Part shown: in pieces, positions 31,499-42,070 of the stretch | Layout of the letters: the number at the start of each line of letters is the position of its first letter | Numbering within the stretch: the first letter of the stretch is position 1 | Assembly (NCBI GenBank): GCA_001579985.1 | Contig: LRSR01010850.1 | Coordinates: forward strand, 1-60,095 | Source of the DNA: Hypsibius dujardini | Taxonomy: Eukaryota; Tardigrada; Eutardigrada; Parachela; Hypsibiidae | Length of the DNA stretch: 60,095 nt | Direction: 5' to 3' | Notes under the pieces: generated by a model | The model's database searches: none | Told to the model about the DNA's origin: nothing | What the model saw: only the letters and a program-made list of their open reading frames with translations | Made by a program: the position numbers and the translations under genes

Positions 31499-31556
31499 CA
31501 GACAGACACACAGACACACAGACACACAGACACACAGACAGACACACAGACAGACC
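31499..31556. repeat. CAGA/CACA tract and empty transposon site
   Basis: Corresponds to 14545-14597 joined directly to 17076. It runs without interruption into CAAATCACCCGAGTGGCAGC, so it shows the pre-insertion structure of the 14.6-kb element. Confidence 0.85.
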
Positions 31557-31559
31557 AAA

Positions 31560-31860
31560 TCACCCGAGTGGCAGCCGGGGCATTAAACCAGCCCGAGTCC
31601 CTGCTGTACACCCAATGTGCAGCAAAACAGTTCCAATCTCTGGTGAAGCAGATAACTGGTTTTTTTCGAATAAAGAGGTGCGCCTTACCAGTCGCCTGCT
31701 TCACGTGTAAGCGACATGCGGCAGCTAACACCGCCGTTATCATTAATCAGCTGGCACAGCATCCAATTCTGTTAGTTCTTGTCAAATGTGTGAGATCAGA
31801 GACTTCAAAAGAGGGCGTGCCTGTGAGGGATGCAAGGCTGCAGGCTGTACAAAAAGTTCT
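31560..31860 (+). repeat. HRL upstream module, orphan copy 2
   Basis: Near-identical to 17076-17390, open in the same frame, again followed by the NNMT-like fragment. Confidence 0.5.
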
Positions 31861-31880
31861 TTGATTTGTGACGGAAATAG

Positions 31881-32048
31881 TTAGCCACAAGACCACATGT
31901 GTGTAGCCTGCAGCCTTGTGGTAAAACATAGCCACTTAACAAATTGAGCGTCCCGATTTTTCTGGCTAAAGGTGTAGTAATGTTGAAGATAATGAACTGG
32001 ATCCCAATGTCTAGCGTAATCCTTGGCGGTATACAGATGCAGTGGCAT
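31881..32048 (-). pseudogene. NNMT/PNMT-like N-terminal fragment, copy 2
   Basis: Same reading as 17408-17575 (YTAKDYARHWDPVHYLQHYY), with KWLCF for KRLFF near the end. The SAM-binding core is absent in both copies, so the loss preceded the duplication or only this exon was duplicated. Confidence 0.45.
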
Positions 32049-32219
32049 TTCTTGATGAAGGTTGAAGTCCAAAACTGAGTTTCGTAGGCGTTAGCCAAAC
32101 ATCTTTCCGGTTGTAGGGCGTGGAGCTATATGGGCCAATCCTGGAGAAAAACATCTCTCAACAATGCCGCCAGTCCGCTCCAGAAAGTATCAATACACGC
32201 CACGCCCATCCCATTCACT

Positions 32220-33335
32220 ACAGGCCAAAAATAGAAATTTAATTTACACCCTGAAAAATGCCAGACAAAAACCAATGGCAGATCAAATCTCAATAATGGC
32301 CTAGCTCACACCCTCATTTGCTACCAAACAAATAATTCCTTTCGGAAAACCAAAATCTATTTCGGATAGCCCGCCACAATAACGTAGCGAAAAAAAGTTT
32401 CATAAAATTGATGCCTTTGCGAGAGATACAGAGCCCAATAACCTGATAAAAATTCGGCAAGATTTTGTCGTTAAAATATTGCCTTTTGAAAAGTGCTCTT
32501 CGCTTCGCAGTGCATAGCTTCTCCGTGTGCTGCATACTCGCGACCAGTTTGGTTTTAGTCTGCTCCTAAGGTGTTGGGTGTCACACAAATTAAATTAGAT
32601 TGAAACTGAAACGTGCGAAAAGACCAATTGAGTCGGAAAAATTGGAAATCAAGATATCACGATTTATGTAAATTTGAGGAGTCGTCAAAATCGAGTTTGT
32701 GAATCAAGGTTGCCTAATATCAGGCCTTAACAAAAGTTGTATCACACTTCTTTATAAGAAGAAGCATGCCGCGCAAGAGCGGTTTGTTGGAGTTTCAGGG
32801 GAATAAATAATAATATTCCGTACTGCGTTGGGACACAAACAATTTTCACCGGAGTCCATAAAATATTACACAGCTAGGCCGCGACGAGTTTTAAGACCTC
32901 GTTATGAGCACACATTTTGCAGTCCATAGATGTAGAAAGAAACTGGAGATTACACTTTTTCTTTTATTTGTACACTCTGACTGATTGGCTGATTTTGCAA
33001 ACCTAATCCCCAAAATATGACGACAAACAGTATGTGGAATCTGCTGTTTGCCAGACAAAAGAATGCTAATTTTGTTAATACTTTTATAGGCTCAGTAGAA
33101 TCGCTCTAAAAGGTGGAAACGACGGCATACATCATAGCATTAGGATAGTGGTAGCTTAAAAAGCAGTATGTATGAAGAGAACTCCACAGCCGGTGCTTCG
33201 CATTTTATTAGTATTGTAACTTGGAATATACGTATTACGAAATGTACCGTTTACGGTTCATTAACCGGGCATCAAACCCACATCAAATGCAGACCACTGC
33301 CACATAACAACGAGACAGAACCAAAAATTGTTGGT
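32220..33335. other. GIN downstream flank
   Basis: Copy of 8850-10020. Unlike the 8.3-kb and 18.2-kb cassettes, no small-heat-shock-like ORF precedes it; the NNMT-like block joins it directly near 32215. Confidence 0.5.
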
Positions 33336-33337
33336 AC

Positions 33338-34027
33338 TCAAATGTTCAAAACGTTGGCGGCACCGCTGCGTTGAATTTGGACCTGCGGCTGCCCTCTCAA
33401 CTGAACCTGAGCGCTCCCATGGAGCGATCCCGTTACCGAGGTAGAGACCGCAATGGCTATCTGGCTAGAACCCTGCCCCGTCACCTGCGCCGTGGTGAGA
33501 CGAAGATCCAGCCCGTTGAACTGCGAGGATCCCTGCGCGGTAATCTGGCCAGTCGTGGCCGATCCGCTTACATCCAAGGTACTCGAGCCCTGAAGGTTGG
33601 CAGTCACAAGGCTGGACTCTACAGCCAGCCGAATGCTGCTCGACCCCTGGCTGAAGAGCCGGATGCTGTCCTCACGGACAGCGGGGGTGACTGTGACCGA
33701 GCAAGAGCCCTCCGTATCGATCGAACTGCATCGGATGGCGCTGATTGCGATGAACACGACACCCTTGACTGACCGAGCGGTCGGCTTGAAACGGACGACA
33801 AGAATTCCGTCGACGACGACGGTCTCCACCAGCGCCAGGATCGCCGCGTCGGGCGCGTGGACGGTCACGCCTTCCTGGCCGTTGATGGTGATGGACACTT
33901 TGAAGGCAGCACCAGCCCGCACCCCAGTGTATTGCCTCACATCACGCGACTCCGAGGTGGCAGCTCCCAGTTGGAAAAGACTCAGAAGCACCAAGGCAAT
34001 GGAACAAACGGTCGGCTTCGCCATCAT
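33338..34027 (-). CDS. GIN copy 4: secreted GIN/DUF2807-like protein
   Basis: A 229-codon intronless ORF with the same signal peptide as copy 2 (MMAKPTVCSIALVLLSLFQL) and the beta-helix repeats of copy 3 (FSQGSSSIRL, SGSATTGQITAQGSSQ). It ends NVLNI, not NVLNV. Ala replaces Glu in VHAPDAAILALVE. The mix of copy-2-like and copy-3-like segments again indicates sequence exchange among paralogues. Four related reading frames, three intact, with most changes conservative, argue for selection on the protein. Confidence 0.8.
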   Translation of the reverse strand: MMAKPTVCSIALVLLSLFQLGAATSESRDVRQYTGVRAGAAFKVSITINGQEGVTVHAPDAAILALVETVVVDGILVVRFKPTARSVKGVVFIAISAIRCSSIDTEGSCSVTVTPAVREDSIRLFSQGSSSIRLAVESSLVTANLQGSSTLDVSGSATTGQITAQGSSQFNGLDLRLTTAQVTGQGSSQIAIAVSTSVTGSLHGSAQVQLRGQPQVQIQRSGAANVLNI

Positions 34028-35520
34028 GTTGACCGACGAGACAGAATAAATGGGAATGGAGCGCCTGGTCGTCTCTTTTGTAGAATGTTCTCTTAAAAGG
34101 GGTGAATGGTACAGGGCGGAAAGCGTGCCAAGGTTCAGTTTGGAACAGCCGTGTGATGCCGAGCGGACGGATGACGAAAGTTCACATCCTGTTGTGCAGA
34201 CATGATCGGTGCATGCCTACTAGTCGTGACGGTAGACGTTTTGCTTTCTAACGTCTGTTTTCCGATGATTTGATTGGACACTCCCTTGCCTGGTCAGCAC
34301 CGCGTGCAGTCCCCTACACCAAGACGATGGACAGCCAAATGGAAGAAACGCAAAATTAAACTTCAAATCAGACCTAACTTAGGAAACTCAAACTTTTAAC
34401 GAAGTCACGGCTGCCGCTTGCAGATGATCGGCTATATTGAAGGGGCTGTACAATACGAGCTAACGGTCAATACTTATTCTCCTGTCTTCAAGGGCACCGC
34501 TATGGGCCGGAATGGGAGTAGCATAAGATACTGAAAAAATGACTTGTCTTTCCATAATTCGTAATTACAAATTGACAATTTGTAAAAATATTTCTGTAAA
34601 GTTTAAGCTTAGGTTCAATCAAGAGCAAAACTCTTCACTTCAATGTAATAAAAATATATATTTAAGTTAAAAATTGATTGACTTTCAAATTTTGAAATAT
34701 TAATATTATTATTGAAATATATCAAATAAGAGAAATTACACAGCCGAATATCAAAATGTCTTTCTGTGTAATATCAGTCTGCCACTCTGAAATTCGTGAC
34801 TTGCGCTGTTATGTGTTTACAAGCCAAGCTCGGACTTCGCCCTCGCTTGTTTGGTTTGAATAAGTGGAAAATGAATGACTGGGTAGATATGACGAAGTTG
34901 TGACACGACCCTGTAATGGCGTTCAGTTCAATCTATTCAATATACAAACTTGTGAAGTTTTTCACACTTTTCTGCACGCCCAGCCTATTACCCGACCGAG
35001 CCAAATCCCATTTCCACTGCATTGCAATTTTTCCTGCCCGTTCCACTGTTCGTCATCCATTCTTTTGGTTATGCATCTTCGATTATTTCATTACACGATC
35101 TTGTTGTTCATCTTACAACGAAACGAACATTATTGTCGTGTTCCTTTTTGTGCTGTAGATATTTGTCTATCGGCCTAACGGCTATCGTAACACTAACATC
35201 ACGACTAAAAATGTCTAACGTTAACAGGGAAATATCATACTTGCGTTTCGATCATCTTTCCATGAATGATTGATCGATTGATCGATTGAATTATTGATAA
35301 GTACGAATGGGCGATAACATTTATTAAGGTTTTCTGCTTTAATCTTTTCCATCTCCAAAAGGGTACAGTTGAACAACGTTGTAAATGAAACATTCATTTT
35401 TCACTCTTACCGCATCACACATTTTACAGTAAAAACGTTAGACATTGCACTATAAGCACCACCATGGGTGCCACCACAGGTACCACCGTACATAACACCA
35501 TAGGTAACATTGTAGAAATT
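34028..35520. other. GIN upstream region, AT-rich spacer and empty foldback site
   Basis: Matches 20610-22021 and then 27759-28240, so it is the uninterrupted version of the locus split by the foldback element. The junction is near 35250-35275. No gene. Confidence 0.55.
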
Positions 35521-36990
35521 TACCAACCTTCCAAAGTAGTTACCTGCTAAGTTTCAGCAGTTACTTTTTGCTTCCTTACACTAAAGCCCATCCCTCTCAA
35601 ATTTAACTGCTAGTTTATCTGCAATAGTTTATAATTGCTACTGGGCTAAAGCAACATCCAGCGCAAGTATGAAAATTGGATATCTCTGTGGATGTCAATT
35701 TGTGGTACCAACGGTAGTACCAACGGTAGTAATGTACCTACTGTGGCACCTTCGATGGTATCCATAAGGATGCCTATGGTAATGTCTACGTCACCTTTTA
35801 CGGGTGGTAGTGCCCAGAGCCAGAACTATTTAGCGTTGCTAATGCTGATATTCGATACAATAATATTGCGGAAGAAGACCAGACTGCTAGGTTACGTTGC
35901 TTTGGATTCGATGAAAACGTTCTAGAGATGAATTAAATCAGCAAAACAAATTTAAACTACTTGAAGAACTTTATTACATTCAACTAATCAACCAAAAGAT
36001 GCCACAACAAAAATAGCAACCATGTAAGTTCTTTCTTGTTTTGCATGGAACAATTTCGGTGTTTCGCAACACAATGGCAAATAAGTACGTTTAAAATCCG
36101 AAAAGGTCAAAAGAAAAGGATGCTAATTCAAAACATGCGGAGGGGGACTGGGGAGCTCTGACCATGTCATAAGAGGGGAGAAATCGAAAAAAAATTGTGG
36201 AAATGGTAGCAGGCAGGATTTGGAAAGTCTGGGCGGCTGGGTCTGGGTGGGCGCAAGCAGTTAGAAAAATATTTTAGTCCATATGGTGATGAATTGAACT
36301 GAATACCATTCCAGGTTTTGTGTCACAGCTCTGCCATATACTGGGTTGTACGCAATTTCATAGTTAAGCGACTACTGCGAAGTTGTGATGTTTACGCACC
36401 TATTGGTGGGAATCTCTAGAAGTTTTTTTGAGATTCGTTCTATGATTTCTGATTTTCGCATTTTCGATTATGAATAAGTACTACAAGAAATGTCGCTTTC
36501 CTGACTACTGTGTAAAATCAGGCTTACTAATAATAATATTTAATATTACTTTTCGATTAGCTTCAAAATTGGATCAGCCTAATCAATCAATCAACTCAAG
36601 CCAAACATGGGAATCGAGAATTTTCAATGTTTTGAACAGTTCCCGCTTCCAAATAGGAGATTCTGACAGCACCTTGAACTTCTACAACCAGAACTGCTTC
36701 TTTTTGAAACATGGGTTTTCAAACTAAAAATCAGTGGACCAATAAAAATTACATCAGGAACGGGCAGCCCTGTGTCTTAATAATGTCTTAATATATCGAA
36801 CAAATGGAAGACCTAGAACACATGGACGATCGTAGAGACTACGTTAAATTTGAAGCGTACAGAAACAACGATAAAATCTGAAGTTCACACAGGTGGGTCG
36901 CAGTAGTTCAGCGTTATCCGGATTCATTCCCGGTGCTAAAGCCCGTTCTTCCCCCCTCCCCCTGGGTGCCGCGGTTGAAATAGCGAATTT
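35521..36990. other. Intergenic, no gene seen
   Basis: AT-rich, with a small GGTAC/ACGGTAGT block at 35700-35790. Short ORFs only, none with recognisable content. Confidence 0.4.
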
Positions 36991-37013
36991 CATTTCTGTC
37001 CTCTCAGAGGCAA

Positions 37014-37037
37014 ACAGACAGACAGACAGACAGACAT
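37014..37037. repeat. (CAGA)n microsatellite
   Basis: Cassette-edge CAGA tract near HRL copy 5. Confidence 0.85.
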
Positions 37038-37499
37038 ACGATTTTGAGTTTGCGTTTAGTTAACTGAAAAGGCAATAAAGGTAAACTAAAACTATTAATT
37101 AAGTGACTACGAAACCTCTAACATGTTTTTTATAAGCGCCAAAATTTAGCGGTCCGTATAACGCCGGTAGTAATGGTAGTTCTGTTAACATCAATTCAAG
37201 CTTCCAGTTTGATCTTTTTCGTACCATGCACATCGAAAAGTTAAGGAATTTTAATCACCCTTCAGACTCTAATGCGAATCTATCAACAACCATCAGTTGC
37301 CTGGAAGCGGCAACTGCTCTCCTATCTAAACCCCGCTAATATTCCACTATGACCTGCATGATATCACGAGAACATGCCCCAATATATTACGCTTATAATG
37401 TCTCGACTATCGAAAAGCACAACATTATCCTTTCAGATTTTGAGAGGACTGCACAATTGTTTATTAAAAAAGATTAGTGCGTCAACATGATGGTCGCAG

Positions 37500-38002
37500 T
37501 TAGAGGTGGAAGTCACTGGTGCCGGAAATAGCCCAACTAGAAGTGCATCGTCCATACACACACGCCCGGTGAATGTTTTGCGATCCATGAACTCGACTTG
37601 TGAGCTCGCGGGTGGCCGACCCATCTGCATTGAAGAGGTACCCCAGGTCTTGGCGATTCTGACCGTTATATGTGATCCGCCCGTTGTCATACACCAGATG
37701 ATGGTTGCGCTTCGGACGAAGCAGTCGATGGCCTAGGATTAGATTTGCGTGTCAGCAAATGTGGAAATTTGTTCTTACCATTTATTAAGGTGCAACACTA
37801 AATTGGCTACCGAACTGATTTGCCGCCGCAGTCTGGCTAAAGATTCATCAAACACTTCCGTTGAAGTTTAGTAAAATGATTGGCAGCAAAGGCTGCTTCT
37901 GTGGGGCAGGAGCGGCACTTTCTCACCTTCTCCATTGACCGACGTTGCTACTATCAGCAACACGACCTGTAGAACACCTGAAAACATTGAAAATGCAGCC
38001 AT
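37500..38002 (-). CDS. HRL copy 5: small secreted protein, two exons
   Basis: Minus-strand exons 38002-37927 and 37732-37500 join in phase 1 across a 194-bp intron to give 102 aa. Exon 2 matches the other copies (GHRLLRPKRNHH, LFNADGSATREL, RACVYGRC, TSDFHL). The leader has Gln in the hydrophobic core (VLQVVLLIV) and Met at position 6, which may weaken secretion. The upstream TATA region of other copies is replaced at about 38030 by an NG-type upstream segment, so this copy may lack its normal promoter and be on the way to decay. Confidence 0.65.
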
Positions 38003-38209
38003 CCCCTAAAGTGTATTATTACACACAAAAACCGGTGGAATCGGTTTAATGTGTTAATGAGTCAGGATAAGTTTGGGCGACGCGCGATTTACTGCTTCCG
38101 CACTAATGAATGCACTAATTGTCTTGTCGGATGAATCCGGGACCGACATGAGATGACAGATAAAAGGTGCAACCGTTCTCTCATCAGTCCCCATGGCTTA
38201 AATAGGTAG

Positions 38210-39260
38210 TCGCCACCACTAACCGGAACAAGAAACAACGTTTATTGTACGACAGAAATGTTGACCTATCTAACAGTCACGTTAGTGAGCAGTAATCAAT
38301 CGGGGCATCAAATCGACCATTGATGTTGATGAACCATCTCCATTTTGTGTAAGAAGGCGACAAACATTTTTCTCTAAAACCGGTGTGTCAACACATTCGG
38401 CTCTACTTCACACGTAAGTTCCTGTGGGCAGCTGGCATCGCCGTTATTGTTCATCAACAAAATGTTGTTTCGCTAAGTCTTGCAAAAGAGACACAAACAG
38501 CGGTGAGGAGTAACCAATCGGGTCTGCAGATCGACCGCTGCCGTCGACGAAGCTTCTTCGTTTGTAAAGCAGACCACAAACTCTTATCTCGAATACACAA
38601 CATAATCGCAAAATATAAACCGGATGATGAAATAACGTCTGTTTGTATGGCAAAAAATCAAGACCCATTTTTACTGTGACCTGGCTGAGGAGTGAGTCCG
38701 AGTGACAGCCGGGCATCAAACCAGCCCGAGTCGCTGCTGTAAATCCGGTGTGTAGCAAAACAGTTCCATTTTCTGGTGAAACAGATAACTGATTTTGTTT
38801 CGAATACAGTCAAACTCCTCTTATTTTGCGTACGTCACAGGCGCGTTTCTATTCCGTGCCTTGTCTCAGTTTCGTTATGGGGCAAACGTGTTCAAACGCG
38901 CCCGTGACGTACGCAAATAAGGGGACATTTACTGTAAAGAGATGCGCTTTGCCAATCGTCTCTGCTTTACGTGCAAGCGACATGCGGCAGCTAACGCCGC
39001 CGTTATCATTAATCAGCAGGTACAGCATCCAATTCTGTTAGCTCTTGTCAAATTTGTGAGACCAGAGACTTAAAAAGAGGGCGTGCCTGTGAGGGATGAA
39101 GCACCCTTTTTGGTTCTGAACTAATGGCTAATCACAATGTCACTGGAAAGAGACTATTTGCGATGACAGTCAATTCCATGTGAATAGCTGTTTTTTGATT
39201 ATGCGGTTCTATAAAACGCTTTCAATTCTTCGATTTCGCTGGTCAGTCTACAGATATTTC
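38210..39260 (+). repeat. HRL upstream module, most complete copy
   Basis: Contains the NG upstream block in reverse (38210-38300), both tandem sub-units (38340-38460 and 38690-39060), the mariner-type MITE and a TATA-like box before the HRL pseudogene. Confidence 0.5.
38807..38934. mobile_element. Tc1/mariner-type MITE (128 bp)
   Basis: Begins CAGTCAAACTCCTCTTATTT and ends with an inverted partner finishing AATAAGGGGACATTTACTG, flanked by TA. The arms share GCGTACGTCAC / GTGACGTACGC. The paralogous sites (near 5400 and 17195) read CGAATAAAGAGG or CTAATAAAGAGG without it: a clean empty site with TA duplication. Confidence 0.85.
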
Positions 39261-39294
39261 GCTGGTTTTTGTTCGTAATAATACAATTTAGGGG

Positions 39295-39374
39295 ATGGTT
39301 GCATTTTCAGCGTTTTCAGGTGTTCTACTGGTCGTGTTGAAGATAGCATGCAGCAACGTCGTTCAACGGAGAAG
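39295..39374 (+). pseudogene. HRL exon 1 pseudogene
   Basis: Matches HRL exon 1 plus its upstream region. A 4-bp insertion (GCATGCAGC for GCAGC) shifts the frame before the donor. The intron start is present, but exon 2 is absent. Confidence 0.8.
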
Positions 39375-39964
39375 GTGAGAAAGTGTCGCTGCTGCCCCAC
39401 AGAAGCAGCCTTAGCTGCCACTCATTTTCATGAGCTTCAACTGAAGTGTTTGATGAATCTTTAGCCAAACTGGGGCGGGGGTTAGTATCATGAACGCACA
39501 CTTTTATAAATATTTAAATATTACTCACTAAACGCAAACTCAAAATCGTATTTCTTTGTAACTTAAGTTCTGTGCGAGGGGGTGATAAAGAAATATTCCG
39601 CCCCACCCCCCACCCCCTCGATGAGGGGGGGGGAAGCTTTCACATGTAAAAAGTCCCTGCGAGAGGGCAAAGCCATTTTAGATGCGGGGGGCGCTGGTCG
39701 ACCCGACGGTCAGTCTTCCACTGGCAGAGACACTGTAATAAACACCCAATTCTAATCAGTGGTTCATGATCAGTTGGTAATTTACTTTCAGTTTTGGGGC
39801 TTACAGCGGCGTAAAATCTATGTGAATCTCTTCTGACATTCACGCATTCTCAAACGTTCGGGCATTCAGGAGTGCGCAACATTCGCAGTTTCCTTAACTT
39901 AGGTTCTGGGGGAGAGGGGTGCGATTTACAGATTGTTAGGTTACAATCAATGAGAAGATAGTAC
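39375..39964. other. Intergenic, no gene seen
   Basis: Intron remnant of the HRL pseudogene to about 39480, then C/G-homopolymer-rich unique DNA. Confidence 0.4.
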
Positions 39965-40130
39965 ACTGGACGACAATACTGAGTACACTGGAGAGTCCGG
40001 GGTATGGGCAAAAGGGACGGAGCAGGGGGCGGTCAGGTGGTTGATTGTTCGATTGTTTGAAAACCACCCCTGCCCCGCTCCTTTTGCCCATACCCCGAAC
40101 CCTCCAGTGTGCTTAATACTGTCGTTGACT
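39965..40130. mobile_element. Palindromic MITE, second family
   Basis: The arms GACGACAATACTGAGTACAC...GTCCGGGGTATGGGCAAAAG and their inverted partner (ending about 40130) pair over roughly 65 bp around a short loop. Target duplication not determined. Confidence 0.65.
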
Positions 40131-40221
40131 GTATATACTTTTGATCACTAAGAGAACTAGGTTGCATATTCGCTTTAAAAGTACAGTACTAGACTATTAG
40201 ATTATCTAATCACTTCACTTA

Positions 40222-40390
40222 CCAAGCAAACGCTATGGGTTGAATCGGTACATGGGTTGAATCGGTGGGGTGGCGGAGGGCGCCACAAGTGTAGACTGAA
40301 TGAGTAGTGTTTACAATCTACACTTGTGGCGCCCTCCGCCACCCCACCGATTCAACCCATGTACCGATTCAACCCATAGCGTTTGCCTGG
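40222..40390. mobile_element. TA-flanked palindromic MITE, copy 2
   Basis: Same ends as 24251-24398 (CCAAGCAAACGC, GCGTTTGCCTGG) and TA on both sides. The arms are longer (about 70 bp) because the GGGTTGAATCGGT segment is doubled, on both arms symmetrically. Confidence 0.8.
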
Positions 40391-40440
40391 TATCCTTATT
40401 TATTGCATAACATGGTGACATGATTACATGCTTAAGATTA

Positions 40441-40713
40441 CTAGATTTCCTTAATTAAGCCATTCAATCGTGTTCGATGTCGTGTGCATGAATCCCGGTT
40501 GTAAGCAAGACTCTTGAGTGATGAACTTCCAATCCAAACCACGTTTGGAATGCAGGGTGGAACTGGAGTTCCCTCGTAGTCGATGCATTTATACACGTGG
40601 CCGTATTGTAGAGCAAACTGACTTAAGCCATTCAGCTCAATCTGTTTTCCACTAAACGAGATGCATGGCCTAACTCGGTTAGTCTCATAATGCAGCCACT
40701 TATGTACACTCAT
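40441..40713 (-). other. Unassigned 90-codon ORF
   Basis: ORF with protein-like composition (YKCIDYEGTPVPPCIPNVVW), no homology recognised, no paralogue in the window and no splice context. May be chance. Confidence 0.2.
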
Positions 40714-40989
40714 CCATCACTTGTTTATGCACGTTGTTATGTTTTTTTAACGACCAAAAAATTAGTCTTTTTTCAGCCCAACCGATAATTTTTCGGTATG
40801 TTCTGTGCAAAATCTTCATTCTCCGCTGTACCTGCAAATCGGAAGACCTGGTTTGGCCGTAAAAGGTGACTTTTCCCTACAAGGACAACTGGAGGACCCA
40901 GTCGCATTTTGACAGTTTCCTCCACGTATCCCCCTTTCCCCATCACACCCAATCATTTTTCCGTATCACAGGGTGAAACGACACCTGTA

Positions 40990-41452
40990 ATGTATTGCTT
41001 ACAATGGCTGCTGCCGCTGCTGTTGGTCCCCAAACCCGCTTTACCCTACCTCATGGCTCAGGTCCAGTATGCAGGTGAGTCTACTTCATTGATTGATTGA
41101 TTGACTTATGTTTACTCTGCCTTTCTGCGTGATTCATTCTCTCGCTTGATTGATTGATTGTCTTACGTTTATTGTTTTCCTTTTCTGCCAGGTAGATTCT
41201 GTTGATTGATTGATTGATTGATCGACTTATGTTTACTCTGCCTTTCTGCGTCATTCATTCTCTCGCTTGATTGATTGATTGTCTTACGTTTATTGTTTTC
41301 CTTTTCTGCCAGGTTGATTCTCTCTCTTGATCGATTGATTGATTGATTGATTGATCGACTTATGTTTACTCTGCCTTTCTGCGTGATTCATTCTCTCGCT
41401 TGATTGATTGATTGATTGATTGTCTTACGTTTATTGTTTTCCTTTTCTGCCA

Positions 41453-41491
<39 letters not shown>

Positions 41492-41847
41492 CAACTTATG
41501 TTTACTCTTTTCCTTATTTCTAGTGCTGGTTTTTAATTGTGATGCTGATACTTCCAATATTAGTGCTTCCCTACTTGTTCTGCTAACTGAAAATGTTAAA
41601 AATTTCAGCCAATTACTGCATCTGCTCCAGTGTTGTTTAAATAAAAGATTGTAAATTTAGATTAAATTCAAAATCACCGCTGTCTTTTTCAGCCTTTTTC
41701 TCCCTCTACGTTCTGGGCTTCATCCTCAAACGGAAGCCGTGTATCCTCTGCACGGTGGTCTTCCTCCTGACCTGCTTCCTAGTGTGTTGGTCCGGCATTG
41801 GCACCTGCATATTCTGGGTGAATTCCGACACGCGGCAGCAGTGTTAA
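40990..41847 (+). CDS. BLCAP: BLCAP homologue (bladder cancer-associated protein, apoptosis-inducing factor)
   Basis: Coding exons 40990-41074 and 41693-41847 join in phase 1 to give 79 aa (human 87). The N-terminus MYCLQWLLPLLLVPKPALP is near-identical to the family signature. Exon 2 holds the second hydrophobic segment with LKRKPCILCTVVFLLTCFLV (ERKPCTICALVFLAALFL in the vertebrate protein) and ends in CWSGIGTCIFWVNSD. The acidic C-terminal tail is shortened. Two membrane-embedded segments are expected. A 5' UTR splice acceptor (TTTTCCGTATCACAG, about 40973) precedes the ATG. Vertebrate BLCAP affects growth and apoptosis and is recoded by ADAR at Tyr2, Gln5 and Lys15; all three residues are present here. 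In vertebrates the gene lacks a coding intron; here one splits it. Confidence 0.9.
41087..41500 (+). repeat. BLCAP intron tandem array with GATT cores
   Basis: Three to four copies of a unit of about 120 bp, each made of a GATT tract, GACTTATGTTTACTCTGCC, a second GATT tract and TTTTCCTTTTCTGCCAG. Each unit therefore repeats a 3' splice-site-like sequence. Confidence 0.8.
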
Positions 41848-41854
41848 CACGCAC

Positions 41855-42070
41855 ACACAACACCGACCAATCAACCAATCAACCGATCGACCAATCAACC
41901 GATCGACCAATCAACCGATCGACTAGAGGACTGTCCCGTGGCAGTCAGTCAATCAAGCAATCAAGCGACAGCAGTGTTAACACGCACACACAACACCGAC
42001 CAATCAACCAATCAACGAATCGACCAAAGGACTGTCGCGTGGCAGTCAGCCAATCAGGCAATCAAGCGAC
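41855..42070 (+). repeat. AATC/GACC repeats in the BLCAP 3' UTR
   Basis: Two copies of a roughly 110-bp unit starting ACACGCACACACAACACCGA and followed by ACCAATCA tracts. On the sense strand these are complementary to the GATT tracts of the intron. Confidence 0.75.
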
